Source of the DNA: Gemmatimonadaceae bacterium | Lineage (GTDB): Bacteria > Gemmatimonadota > Gemmatimonadetes > Gemmatimonadales > Gemmatimonadaceae | Length of the DNA stretch: 64,000 bases | NCBI GenBank assembly: GCA_016742275.1 | Contig: JACVCD010000011.1 | Span: 1-64,000, forward strand | Reading direction: 5' to 3' | Shown: positions 55,906 to 64,000 of the stretch, in pieces | Layout: each line of letters begins with the position of its first letter | How positions within the stretch are numbered: the stretch's first letter is position 1 | Notes under the pieces: model-generated | The model's input: only the letters and a program-made list of their open reading frames with translations | What the model was told of the DNA's origin: nothing | Database searches by the model: none | Program-made: the position numbers and the translations under genes

Positions 55906-56559
55906 TCAGAGACGGTTGGCGTAACCGACGAATTTGAATCGACCACCGCGCTCGAGGATCGTGCCGAAGAATTGACCTGATGCACGTGCCTCGCCTTTCA
56001 CAGAGAAGGTCAGTGTGCACCGTGTCCAGGTTCGGTTGTCACCTTCAACAACGGCAGAGTCAGGGCAGGCAAGCGCTGGATTGCTCAGTGACTTTCCGGC
56101 GTACCGGTTCAGCACCTTGGGCAACCCTTCATTCGAACTGGCCATGATCTGTCCCCAGAGCAGCTGCGGCGGAGCTTCGTACGGCGGTGCCGCCATTGGC
56201 GATGAGGGGAAATACAGAAAGGCAAACTCGGCGCGGTCCAAAAGCAGCGAAGTCAGTGTCGTTGTGTCGCTGGCGGACACGGCGGTGAGCCAACGCGACA
56301 CCAGCGCTTCACGAGTTGGTGCAGCACTGCGCAGCGTATCAGGCGCGGTCATACCTTCGCGAAAGCGGCGCAGATGCTCGGCCATCGGGAGGATCGAGTC
56401 GACCTTGCCACCGGCAGCAATGACTTCGGCGACGTGAGCTGCCTGAGAATCGGCGGCGGTGCGCGGTGTGTTGTCGGTGCACGCCAGTGCCGAGAGTGCT
56501 GCGAGTACGGTTACGACGTTCAACGCCTTCATGATGCGAATCGGATGTTGCACAGACAT
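55906..56559 (-). CDS. Putative lipoprotein of unknown function
   Basis: No family recognised. It is a 217-aa protein with a signal peptide and lipobox (ALSALAC, then TDN). The mature part has a predicted compact alpha/beta domain with AFLYFPSSPMAAPPYEAPPQ and a C-terminal strand region (GQFFGTILERGGRFKFVGY). ATG 56559 gives a proper signal sequence; ATG 56532 is an alternative. It directly precedes pstS by 8 nt, so a role in phosphate binding or assembly is possible but not shown. Confidence 0.6.
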   Translation of the reverse strand: MSVQHPIRIMKALNVVTVLAALSALACTDNTPRTAADSQAAHVAEVIAAGGKVDSILPMAEHLRRFREGMTAPDTLRSAAPTREALVSRWLTAVSASDTTTLTSLLLDRAEFAFLYFPSSPMAAPPYEAPPQLLWGQIMASSNEGLPKVLNRYAGKSLSNPALACPDSAVVEGDNRTWTRCTLTFSVKGEARASGQFFGTILERGGRFKFVGYANRL

Positions 56560-56606
56560 GGGAATCCCGGAGTCGGTCCTGCTGGAATCGGTACTGCTGG
56601 AAAGCA

Positions 56607-56640
56607 CACGGTGGGCGCCGCGCGTGCGACGCCCACCGTG
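56607..56640 (-). terminator. Hairpin after the beta-helix lipoprotein gene
   Basis: Perfect 11-bp inverted repeat (arms 56607-56617 and 56630-56640, 12-nt loop), 14 nt after the stop of the large lipoprotein gene. On the minus strand it is followed by TGCTTTCC. It likely ends or attenuates that transcript before the small lipoprotein and pstS genes. Confidence 0.7.
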
Positions 56641-56654
56641 CATTCTACCGCGAA

Positions 56655-58652
56655 TTAGTTGCGGGCGTAGTTGGTCCAGCCTTCCCACCACTTCGTGCCA
56701 CCCGGTGCCGCGGCACCGCGGTAGGCGGTCGGCGTGATGAAGGTGCCCACACGGGCCGCGATACGCGGATCGGCGGCGAAGGTGGCCAAACCACCCGTCG
56801 CGATCGGCGAGTTGGCAGCCGGCGACCAGTCAAGGCTGGCCGCGTTGGTCGGCGTAGCCGGTAGCGCCGTGAACAGGCTCGCAGCCGTGACCGCAGCCGC
56901 ACCCACCACAATGTTCGAGTTGCGGGCGGCGAACGCCGTTTCCTGACCGAAGTTCGTGCCGACGGCGTCGAAGTTGGCGCCGTTCACGAGTGCGCCGTTC
57001 TCGGCGAGATACAGGTTGCGCACGATGAGCGAGTCCACGAGGAAGCGGTTGTTCGTGGTGGAGTCACGCATCGAGATCGCGCCGCGGCCCCAGCGAGCGA
57101 GCACACCGTTCACGTAGTAGCCGCCCGTACCGCGACGGAGCACCGCACCCACGCCACCCGAACCCGGCACGGTCACGCCAGTGGCCGGACCGATGAGCGT
57201 GAAGTTCGCGAACACGTTCATGTTCCACAGGCCTTCGTCGCGGCCAGCGCTCTGCGCGTTGGCGTTGCTCGGAGCCACGCAACCACCGCCGTTGCAACCG
57301 TCGATTTCGAAGCCCTGCGGGTCGCTCGACACCGCACCGGCGCCGGCACGTGGCGTCAGGTACGTGCTCTGCAGACCGATCATGAACTGATTGAGACCAC
57401 GGTAGCCTTCCGAACCGTCGAAGTGGTCGTCACCCGACTCGTACGACACGAGGTACTTGCCGTTCACCGTGCCGCCGAACCACTCGAAGTGGTCGTCGAG
57501 GCCGGCCATGGCCTGCACGTATTCCACCGTCGTGCCGCTGCCGACTGCGGCGAACGTGAAGGAGTTGAGCTCAGCGTCCGTCAGTGTGGCGTAGCCAGCG
57601 AATTCGACGCGCACATAGCGCAGCGTGCCGCTGTTGTCCGTGTCCACCGTACCGCCGGTGTAGACGACGCCGTTCGGATCGGCACCAACCACTGAACCGT
57701 TCGAGCCTTCCACGATCACGTTGCCCGTGCGATTCGCGCGAGCGTTACCAACGATGATCAGACCGCCCCAGTCACCAGGCTGACGATTGCCAGCGGAGCG
57801 CTGCGACGTGAACACAACCGGCTGCGTGGCCGTACCGTTGGCGACAATGCGTGCGCCACGGAGAATGAAGAGCGCCGAGCCGAGCGCCGTGGTGTCACCA
57901 ACGATGCGCGTGCCGGCATTCACCGTGAGCGTGGCGCCGCTGCTCACATACACGAATCCACGGAGCACGTAGTTCGTGTCAGCCGTGAGTGTACGGTTCG
58001 CCGCGATCGAGCCAGTCAGCGTGACCGTGGGATTCGGCGCAACCGCGTAGGCCACCGAGGCCGTCGCTGTGCCACCAGCCGTCACGTTGACCGGCGAACC
58101 AGTGACCGTGCCCGTGTAGCGCGTCGAACCGCTGGTCACCGCTGCTGCCGCAACGGTGTAGCTGCCCGTCGCGACGGTGGCGGTGTTCGTGGCCGTGAGT
58201 GTCTGGTTGTAGTTGTTCGGTCCCGTGACCGTCACTGCGCCGTTCACACCAGCCGGGAGACCCGTCACGTTCACGGTGAGCGAACCCGTCGTGGGAGCAG
58301 CCGCGGAATACGTCACGGACACCGTAGCCGAACCACCTGCCGTAACCGTTGCCGGCGAACCGGTGACGGTTGCGTTGTACGTGACACTGCTCGCAGTGAC
58401 AGACGCGGCAGTGACGGTGTAGCTGCCGGTTGCGGCCGTCGGCAATGAAGTCGAAGCCGTCACCGACTGCGAGAAACTGTTCGGGCCGGTGATGGTCACG
58501 GCGCCGTTGGTACCGGCCGGGAGACCGCTCACGTTGACGGCCAGCGTGCCCGTCGTGGGCCCCGTGGGCTCGTCGTCATCGCTGCACGCAGCCAGCGCGA
58601 AAGCGGCAAGCGTCGTGAGGGCGAGGGCGCGGAAACGCGCATTCATCGTCAT
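56655..58652 (-). CDS. Large exported lipoprotein with two repeats and a beta-helix-like domain
   Basis: Surface or periplasmic lipoprotein (665 aa): lipobox FALAAC with C23, an acidic stretch SDDDEPT, two Ig-like repeats (residues about 34-121 and 122-208, period 88), then a long Gly/Asn/Val-rich region that looks like a right-handed beta-helix (LTVNAGTRIVGDTTALGSAL, GDWGGLIIVGNA, GLDDHFEWFGG). Such proteins are commonly encoded next to large TonB receptors. The ligand is unknown. ATG 58652 is used. Confidence 0.75.
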   Translation of the reverse strand: MTMNARFRALALTTLAAFALAACSDDDEPTGPTTGTLAVNVSGLPAGTNGAVTITGPNSFSQSVTASTSLPTAATGSYTVTAASVTASSVTYNATVTGSPATVTAGGSATVSVTYSAAAPTTGSLTVNVTGLPAGVNGAVTVTGPNNYNQTLTATNTATVATGSYTVAAAAVTSGSTRYTGTVTGSPVNVTAGGTATASVAYAVAPNPTVTLTGSIAANRTLTADTNYVLRGFVYVSSGATLTVNAGTRIVGDTTALGSALFILRGARIVANGTATQPVVFTSQRSAGNRQPGDWGGLIIVGNARANRTGNVIVEGSNGSVVGADPNGVVYTGGTVDTDNSGTLRYVRVEFAGYATLTDAELNSFTFAAVGSGTTVEYVQAMAGLDDHFEWFGGTVNGKYLVSYESGDDHFDGSEGYRGLNQFMIGLQSTYLTPRAGAGAVSSDPQGFEIDGCNGGGCVAPSNANAQSAGRDEGLWNMNVFANFTLIGPATGVTVPGSGGVGAVLRRGTGGYYVNGVLARWGRGAISMRDSTTNNRFLVDSLIVRNLYLAENGALVNGANFDAVGTNFGQETAFAARNSNIVVGAAAVTAASLFTALPATPTNAASLDWSPAANSPIATGGLATFAADPRIAARVGTFITPTAYRGAAAPGGTKWWEGWTNYARN
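58029..58553 (-). repeat. Two tandem 88-residue coding repeats in the lipoprotein gene
   Basis: The segments coding residues about 34-121 (58553-58290) and 122-208 (58289-58029) align position by position, each beginning TG[TS]L[AT]VNV[ST]GLPAG and ending in an AGG-[ST]AT-[AV]SV pattern. They probably form two beta-sandwich modules between the lipid anchor and the beta-helix. Confidence 0.85.
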
Positions 58653-58737
58653 CGGAAGTCCAGGTTGGGGGAACTCGTGGTATCGGATGTTCGACACCTG
58701 TGCAGGCAATCACGTCAATCCATGTGGTGAATGCGTC

Positions 58738-58775
58738 ATGGCCCGGTCACGGTTCTGTCACCGTGCCGGGCCATG
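58738..58775. terminator. Strong hairpin between the TonB receptor and lipoprotein genes
   Basis: A stem of 15 paired positions with one bulged T (arms 58738-58752 area and 58761-58775, loop TTCTGTCA). It lies 74 nt after the receptor stop and 85 nt before the lipoprotein start, both minus strand. There is no T-tract on the minus strand, so it may be an attenuator or mRNA-stability element rather than a full terminator. Confidence 0.6.
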
Positions 58776-58848
58776 AATTGTTTCCTGTAACGGGTGTCAC
58801 GACTCACCGAGTGCGCATCAACACATGTTCATGCGCACACCGGCATGA

Positions 58849-61632
58849 CTACTGACGCCAGCTGAGCCCCATCGAGATGTTGCGGCCGCTGTTGAAGCCT
58901 TCACGCTCGAGGTTGCCCTGCATGAATCGCGTACGGGCGTCGAGCAGATTACGCGCGTCGACACGGCCCGACAAGCTGCCGGCAACAGGGAAGCGGAACG
59001 ACAGGTCGAGCAGATGACGCGGCTTCTCGACGATGTTCGGAAGCGGCAACACACCAGCCGCCGTGATACGCTCACCCACGACATTGTAGAGAATCGTCGC
59101 GTTGGTGCTGCCCGACAGATTCGAATAGGTAAGACCCGAGTTCACGACATACGGAGCCTGACCCACCAGACGACGCGTGGCGTCGGTCACAGTAAGACCA
59201 CCCGTGGAGTCGAGCTTCACGCGCGAGCTCATGAGCGTAAGGTTGCTGAAGGCGGTGAACGCCTCGCCCCATGCGCCAAGCATGCCGAGTTGCTTACGGA
59301 TTTCGAGTTCGACACCGTAGTTGGTCGCGCTCAAGGCGTTCTGGAAACGCGCCTGATATGCACCCGACGTGGCCTGCTCGAGGCGCTCGATCGGACGATC
59401 GAAGCGCTTGGCGAAGAGACCGATGCTGAGCACTTCGCCAGGATTCGGGAAAGCTTCCCAACGCAGGTCGACGTTGTCGATCAGCGAGCGCACGAGGCTT
59501 GCGTTACCAGTCACGCTGACACCGCCGAGCACGTCGCGGAATGTCACCGGCGCGAGTTCACGATACTCGGGGCGAGCCAGCGTGCGCGTGATACCGAAGC
59601 GGAGATTCTGCGTTTCCGAGATCTTCGTGTTGAGCAGCAGCGACGGCAGCACGTCGGTGTTGTCGAGCTTCGCATCGGTGGTGAAACCACCCTGCGTGCT
59701 CGCGGCAACATCGATACGCGCCTGCTCCATACGAGCACCGGCAATCATGCGGATGCGCGAGGTGAGGCCGAAGTCCGCCATCAGGTAGCCGGCCGCCGTG
59801 CGATCATCGGCGGTGTAGGAACCGGCCTGTCCGATGGGCTGCACATTGATATTGCTGCACGATGCGCAGGCCTGATCGGCGCCGAAGATGACATCAGGTG
59901 ACTGACGCACGACTTCGATCGGAGCGCGCGAGATGAACGCGTAGATCGGCGCATCAGCACGACGATCGGTGGAGCGGAGATAGGCGCCAACCTTGAGGGT
60001 GTTCTGATTGGCAACCGAACCGATGTTGATCGTGTGATCGACCTGACCAGTGAGGTTGTTCTCTTCAAGGTCGAAGTAGAGACGACGGGCACCGTCGAGT
60101 GAGGCGAGGATCTGGTAGCCGCCTTCCGGTGCACGCACGTACACCACATCAGAACGATCCGGCTCACGGCGTGCCGTGTTACCGTAGGACAGCGACCAGT
60201 TGGTCTTCTGACGTTCGCCGAGCTGATGTTCGCCGACGCCAGTCAACGTCGCCACACCACGCTCCACGTAGCGCAGCGTCGTGCGCTTGATGGAGTCATT
60301 CAGGTTTTCGTCGAAGCCGTGGTCGGTGCGGGCTTCGTTATCAGCGCTGCGCGTGATCGTGCTGTTGATCGAGAGGCGCGAGCCGCGGCCGATCAGCGTG
60401 GACAGGTTGGCGATACCGCCCCACTGCGCGCTGCTGCGGCCAGTCTGACCACGCAGCTCGGTGAGAGGAACCACCGTGTTGTTCGCGCCCTGATTGCCGA
60501 TCGCGTAGCGCTCGTCGGCACGCACTTCTTCCGAATAGCCATAGTTGCCGCTCAACACGTAGCCGATGCGCTTGCCCAGCAGCGTATTGCCGCCGGTGGA
60601 CATGCCGAACGAACCATTCGCGCCACCGTTGCGCACCGTGGGCGCCCACACGTTGCGCTGCTGCAGCGCCATCTGGTTGAACTGCTGCTGATTCACATTG
60701 CCGAGGAAGTTTGCTTCGGCAATAGCGGCCGGGATGCGACGATTCGACGACGCCATGCCGAACAGCTCACCACCCGCGCGCGGCGCGAAGGGCAGCGACT
60801 GACCCATGACACGATCACCGAAACCGAAGCTGGTGGAGTAGTTCACCTGGCGACGCGCCGGGAATTCACGCGTGCGGATGTTCACATTCGCGCCGGCAAA
60901 GTCGCCCGGCTGGTCGGGAGTGAACGTCTTGCTGGTGGTCACGTCCTGGAGCAGCGAGGCAGGGAACAGATCGAGCGGCACAACCTTGCGCTCGGGTTCC
61001 GGACTCGGGATACGTGCACCGTTCAGCGAGGCCGTGGTGTAGCGCTCGCTGAGACCACGCACCTGCAGATACTTGCCATCCTGCACGGTAACGCCACTGA
61101 CGCGCTGCGCTGCCGCAGCGGCATCGCTGTCCGGGCTGCGAGCGATCTGCTCGGCGGTGATCGAGTTCACCACGTTCGTGGCATTCTTCTGCTGATTGAG
61201 TGCTTCGTTGACGGTGCCCTTTTCCTTGGTCGCCGTGGTCGTCACGGCCGCCAATTGCAGCTCGGCAGTGGTCAGCGAGATGTTCTGTTCAATCGTACCG
61301 CCGGCTGGGACGATGATGCCGGTGATGGTCTTGGGGCCGTAACCGATGCGACGAACCTGGAGCGTCACCGTACCAGAAGGCACGTTGATGATGCTGAAGC
61401 GTCCATCAACACCGGACTGTGCGCCGAGTGTCGGGACGCCAACGACTTGAATGCCGGCAGCGGTGATGCCCTGACCGGAGGCGGCATCAACGACACGACC
61501 GGTAATTCGGCCGTTGGCGGGAGCGCCCTGCGCGTGAATGCTATCGGGAGTAATCGCGGGAACGACGGCGGCCAGGGTCGCAAGCATCAGGCGACGCGCG
61601 ATCCGGGAGAACACCATGGCGTAGATCCGCAT
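58849..61632 (-). CDS. TonB-dependent outer-membrane receptor with carboxypeptidase-like domain
   Basis: Large outer-membrane transporter (927 aa). It has a signal peptide (LATLAAVVPAITPDSIHAQG), a carboxypeptidase regulatory-like domain (GRITGRVVDAASGQGITAAG, residues about 40-125), a plug domain (EQIARSPDSDAAAAAQRVSG; LQVRGLSERYTTASLNG; KTFTPDQPGDFAGANVNIRT) and a 22-strand barrel ending MGLSWRQ. It is the PDSD-type receptor class, often paired with a beta-helix lipoprotein. Substrate unknown. ATG 61632 is used; ATG 61617 is possible. Confidence 0.92.
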   Translation of the reverse strand: MRIYAMVFSRIARRLMLATLAAVVPAITPDSIHAQGAPANGRITGRVVDAASGQGITAAGIQVVGVPTLGAQSGVDGRFSIINVPSGTVTLQVRRIGYGPKTITGIIVPAGGTIEQNISLTTAELQLAAVTTTATKEKGTVNEALNQQKNATNVVNSITAEQIARSPDSDAAAAAQRVSGVTVQDGKYLQVRGLSERYTTASLNGARIPSPEPERKVVPLDLFPASLLQDVTTSKTFTPDQPGDFAGANVNIRTREFPARRQVNYSTSFGFGDRVMGQSLPFAPRAGGELFGMASSNRRIPAAIAEANFLGNVNQQQFNQMALQQRNVWAPTVRNGGANGSFGMSTGGNTLLGKRIGYVLSGNYGYSEEVRADERYAIGNQGANNTVVPLTELRGQTGRSSAQWGGIANLSTLIGRGSRLSINSTITRSADNEARTDHGFDENLNDSIKRTTLRYVERGVATLTGVGEHQLGERQKTNWSLSYGNTARREPDRSDVVYVRAPEGGYQILASLDGARRLYFDLEENNLTGQVDHTINIGSVANQNTLKVGAYLRSTDRRADAPIYAFISRAPIEVVRQSPDVIFGADQACASCSNINVQPIGQAGSYTADDRTAAGYLMADFGLTSRIRMIAGARMEQARIDVAASTQGGFTTDAKLDNTDVLPSLLLNTKISETQNLRFGITRTLARPEYRELAPVTFRDVLGGVSVTGNASLVRSLIDNVDLRWEAFPNPGEVLSIGLFAKRFDRPIERLEQATSGAYQARFQNALSATNYGVELEIRKQLGMLGAWGEAFTAFSNLTLMSSRVKLDSTGGLTVTDATRRLVGQAPYVVNSGLTYSNLSGSTNATILYNVVGERITAAGVLPLPNIVEKPRHLLDLSFRFPVAGSLSGRVDARNLLDARTRFMQGNLEREGFNSGRNISMGLSWRQ

Positions 61633-61775
61633 AGAGAGTCGAGTCTGGAGATTTGGTGCGTAACAGCCGTCCGGAGATGTCGGGCGGATGTCGTCAAAGC
61701 TCCGTGACCCACGTTTCGAACAACCCACGGTCGTGCAACAAATCGGTCACGACGTGTGCGCCAGCCGGCGTTTCT

Positions 61776-61791
61776 GGCCGTTACAACGGCC
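61776..61791. promoter_or_regulatory. 16-bp palindrome upstream of the TonB receptor gene
   Basis: GGCCGTT-AC-AACGGCC, a perfect 7-bp inverted repeat with a 2-nt centre, in the 274-nt divergent region between the receptor gene and the sir2 gene. Operator candidate for either direction. Confidence 0.5.
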
Positions 61792-61821
61792 CGGTCCTGT
61801 TACGGCCGATTGACCGCACCG

Positions 61822-61843
61822 ACATCAAATCCTCATCAAATCC
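61822..61843. repeat. Two adjacent 11-bp direct repeats between the TonB receptor and sir2 genes
   Basis: ACATCAAATCC is followed at once by TCATCAAATCC, with only the first base differing. The 11-bp period is that of PhoB/OmpR-family operators. It lies 190-211 nt upstream of the receptor start on one side and 64 nt upstream of the sir2 start on the other. Confidence 0.55.
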
Positions 61844-61906
61844 ATTCCATTGTGTGCGTATTCATGTCTGGTGCGCGGGCGCCTCCTGTTGTATTGTCGC
61901 GACAGC

Positions 61907-62746
61907 ATGGTGCCACCAGATCCGACTCTGCCCCGGCGGCGTGTTGCCTCCCCGCCGACCACCGACCCGCAAACGCGGGCAGAAGCCTTGGCCGTTGCTG
62001 CCAAGGCCTTGCGTTCAGCCGAACATGTTTGCGTCCTGACCGGCGCTGGCATCTCGGCTGAAAGCGGAATTCCTACGTTTCGTGAGGCGCAAACTGGCCT
62101 TTGGGCCCAGTATTCGCCTCAGGAACTGGCAACGGCTGCGGCCTTCGCTTCGCACCCGGCGCGTGTCTGGCAGTGGTATGCGGCCAGACGCGCCTCCGTA
62201 CGCGTCGCACAGCCCAACCCCGCACATCTCGCGCTGGCCACGCTGGCGCAGCGGGTTTCGCACTGCTCGCTCATCACGCAGAACGTGGATGACCTGCACG
62301 AACGTGCCGGATCCCGTGACGTGATTCGGCTGCATGGCTCACTCATGCATGCGCGGTGCAGCAACGGCTGCGCGGGCTCGGTACTACCTACGGATGAGCA
62401 GCACGGTGATCCGCCGCCGTGCCCGACGTGCGGCGCGCTGATGCGGCCGGATGTCGTTTGGTTCGGCGAGCCGCTGCCTATGGGACCGTTCGAGGCCGCG
62501 CGCAACGCCGCTGTGGCCTGTGACGTGTTTCTCTCGATTGGTACGTCCAATCTGGTCGAACCGGCGGCGTCTCTTCCGTGGATCTCTGCCACGCATGGCG
62601 CGACCGTGATCGTGGTCAATCAGTCGATGGAAGGACAGCGCAAGGGGCCCAGCATTCTGCCGCTCGAGGGTCCGGCTGGTGTGTTGTTGCCGCGACTGAT
62701 CGCTGAGGCTTTTGCCGGTCGGCGTCCGCGACGTCAGGCGGAATAG
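61907..62746 (+). CDS. Sir2-family NAD-dependent protein deacylase
   Basis: Sirtuin (279 aa): VCVLTGAGISAESGIPTFRE (NAD loop), TQNVDDLHERAG, the catalytic histidine in IRLHGSLMHARC and a zinc-binding set of cysteines (ARCSNGC and PPCPTCG). Removes acetyl or other acyl groups from lysines, releasing nicotinamide. The N-terminal about 45 residues are a non-conserved Pro/Arg-rich extension. ATG 61907 is preferred over the upstream in-frame start at 61850. Convergent with the histidine kinase gene, 22 nt apart. Confidence 0.92.
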   Translation: MVPPDPTLPRRRVASPPTTDPQTRAEALAVAAKALRSAEHVCVLTGAGISAESGIPTFREAQTGLWAQYSPQELATAAAFASHPARVWQWYAARRASVRVAQPNPAHLALATLAQRVSHCSLITQNVDDLHERAGSRDVIRLHGSLMHARCSNGCAGSVLPTDEQHGDPPPCPTCGALMRPDVVWFGEPLPMGPFEAARNAAVACDVFLSIGTSNLVEPAASLPWISATHGATVIVVNQSMEGQRKGPSILPLEGPAGVLLPRLIAEAFAGRRPRRQAE

Positions 62747-62768
62747 TCGAACTCAGGCGAGTCGGCCG

Positions 62769-64000
62769 TCAGTCCGAATCTTCGTCTATTGATGCACCAG
62801 ATGGCGGTGTGGGGAACCAGGCAGCAATGGTGGTCCCTACGCCGACGGTGCTCTCCGCCTTGACTCGTCCGCCGTGTGTTTCGGTCAGGTGGCGCACGAT
62901 GGCAAGACCGAGACCGGTGCCGCCGGCTTCCCGTGAACGACCCGGGTCCGCGCGATAGAAGCGTTCGAAAATGCGGGGCAGATGTTCTGCCGCGATGCCG
63001 CTTCCCGTATCGCGTACGCCAATCCACGTACCCTCGCCCTCAGTCTGCGAAAACAGCTCGACCTTGCCGGCGGTTGTGTGGCGCAACGCGTTTTCGGCGA
63101 GGTTGCTGAGGATCTGTCTTACGGCCGTCTGGTCACCAAAGACCCAGCGCACACCAATTTCCGTGCGCAACTGCACGCCCTTCAGTTTCGCGCGCTCCTG
63201 AAGAGGTGCCAGCACCTCACCGGCGGTCAACGCCAGATCGAGCGGTTCAGGATCAGGAACCCATCCACCTGATTCAATGCGAGACAGATCGAGCAGATCA
63301 TCCACGATGCGCTGCATGCGCAGCACATTGGATGCAGCCATGCCAAGGAACTGCCGTCGAAGCGGAGGCGGCAGTTCTTCATCCTGCAATGTTTCGACGA
63401 AACCGCTGATGATCGTGAGCGGTGTACGCAGTTCGTGCGACACATTGGCCACGAAGTCACTTCGTACGGTTTCGAGTCGGCGAATGGGCGTCAGGTCGAG
63501 CAATGCAAGCACCGCACCGCCGCCACGCAACGGCCGTACTGTCAGTACGAGCGTGCGCTCATCGATGCGCAGTTCACGCACGATGGTTTGTGAACCCGAC
63601 AGCACCAACTGCAGCGAATCCTGCAGCCCACTCTCCATGGGCAGTTCACTCGAAGGGAAGGGCAGTGCCTGCCGCAGCCCCAGCATCTGTCGTCCACGTT
63701 CATTGATACGGACGACGCGCTTGCGCGCATCCACGGCGATGACGCCTTCGTTCAGCGATTCGGTGAGCGCCACGAGCAACGCTTCTTCCGACTGCAGTTC
63801 CCAAAGACGCGTTTCGAGCTGTTCGCTCATGCGGCGCAGCGCGTCAGCCAAGTCGCCCACTTCACCACCGGTAATCGTGCGCGACGGGCGACGCGACAGA
63901 TCACCGGCGGCCAGGCTGCGCGCGATGTCGCGCAATTCTTCGATAGGTCGGGCAACGGGGCGCGCGAGTGCACGCGCAAGGACAACGCCAATGAGCAGCG
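62769..64000 (-). CDS. PhoR-like sensor histidine kinase (partial, N-terminus off-window)
   Basis: The window ends inside the gene; the codons up to 63998 stay in frame through a membrane-helix end and a HAMP linker (RPVARPIEELRDIARSLAAG). Then a PAS-like domain (ESLNEGVIAVDARKRVVRIN), the phosphorylation box FVANVSHELRTPLTIISGF and the ATPase lobes (NLAENALRHT; DTGSGIAAEHLPRIFERF; GTGLGLAIVRHL). The TTG that starts the shorter open frame at 63935 is internal. Domain order and phosphate neighbours suggest PhoR; the response regulator is outside the window. Confidence 0.88.
   Translation of the reverse strand, partial: LLIGVVLARALARPVARPIEELRDIARSLAAGDLSRRPSRTITGGEVGDLADALRRMSEQLETRLWELQSEEALLVALTESLNEGVIAVDARKRVVRINERGRQMLGLRQALPFPSSELPMESGLQDSLQLVLSGSQTIVRELRIDERTLVLTVRPLRGGGAVLALLDLTPIRRLETVRSDFVANVSHELRTPLTIISGFVETLQDEELPPPLRRQFLGMAASNVLRMQRIVDDLLDLSRIESGGWVPDPEPLDLALTAGEVLAPLQERAKLKGVQLRTEIGVRWVFGDQTAVRQILSNLAENALRHTTAGKVELFSQTEGEGTWIGVRDTGSGIAAEHLPRIFERFYRADPGRSREAGGTGLGLAIVRHLTETHGGRVKAESTVGVGTTIAAWFPTPPSGASIDEDSD

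Noticed and set aside
60226-61707. 493-codon plus-strand open frame opposite the TonB receptor gene
   Set aside because: Antisense to a well-supported receptor gene, with Arg/His/Gly-rich low-complexity product and no family features.

Overview
The window is high-GC bacterial chromosome with dense operons, many ATGA-type stop/start overlaps and frequent GTG/TTG starts. Gene content (14-gene complex I locus, fused isobutyryl-CoA mutase IcmF, TonB receptors with a carboxypeptidase-like N-terminal domain, many Sec-exported lipoproteins) indicates a Gram-negative aerobic heterotroph. The best guess is a Gemmatimonadota (Gemmatimonas-like) bacterium; this is an inference from family content and not proven by a marker gene.

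Layout. (1) 1-1640: a lower-GC accessory patch. An IS3-type element runs off the left edge and has cut an ABC exporter gene; about 0.5 kb without a convincing gene follows. (2) 1642-16896: a complete nuoABCDEFGHIJKLMN operon for complex I, with an NAD-type malic enzyme as its last gene, closed by a strong hairpin at 16921-16950. (3) 16974-28089, minus strand: one long probable operon made of a GltD/NfnB-like FeS flavoprotein, a two-subunit 2-oxoglutarate:ferredoxin oxidoreductase (korAB), a soluble NAD-type molybdenum formate dehydrogenase (fdsGBA, fdsD) and its maturation genes (fdhD, mobA). (4) 28222-31609: AraC regulator divergent from doxX-pirin, then an ArsR regulator with an AHSA1/SRPBCC protein behind a clear sigma70 promoter and operator. 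(5) 31799-41102: a B12 acyl-CoA mutase operon, icmF-mutA-mutB-meaB, in which MeaB carries an unusual C-terminal nitroreductase-like domain. (6) 41111-48059: tRNA-Leu(UAG), a PLP decarboxylase, a small outer-membrane barrel protein, an exported M55 peptidase, a DegP-type protease and DnaK. (7) 48292-49062: a rhomboid protease. (8) 49287-64000: a phosphate/polyphosphate region with a DUF47 PhoU-like protein, PiT transporter, Ppk1, Ppx/GppA, PstS, two lipoproteins, a large TonB receptor, a Sir2 deacylase and a PhoR-like kinase cut by the right edge.

How it fits together. Malic enzyme and formate dehydrogenase produce NADH, which complex I oxidises. The KOR/GltD-like set would oxidise 2-oxoglutarate and pass low-potential electrons to a pyridine nucleotide. 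The mutase operon isomerises branched or odd-chain acyl-CoAs and sends them to succinyl-CoA. The right-hand third handles phosphate entry, storage as polyphosphate and sensing.

Most notable observations: the MeaB-nitroreductase fusion, the KOR/GltD-like/formate dehydrogenase gene union, a TonB receptor/beta-helix lipoprotein pair inside the phosphate region with an 11-bp tandem repeat upstream, and the IS-interrupted exporter. No CRISPR array, phage, rRNA or integrase was seen.
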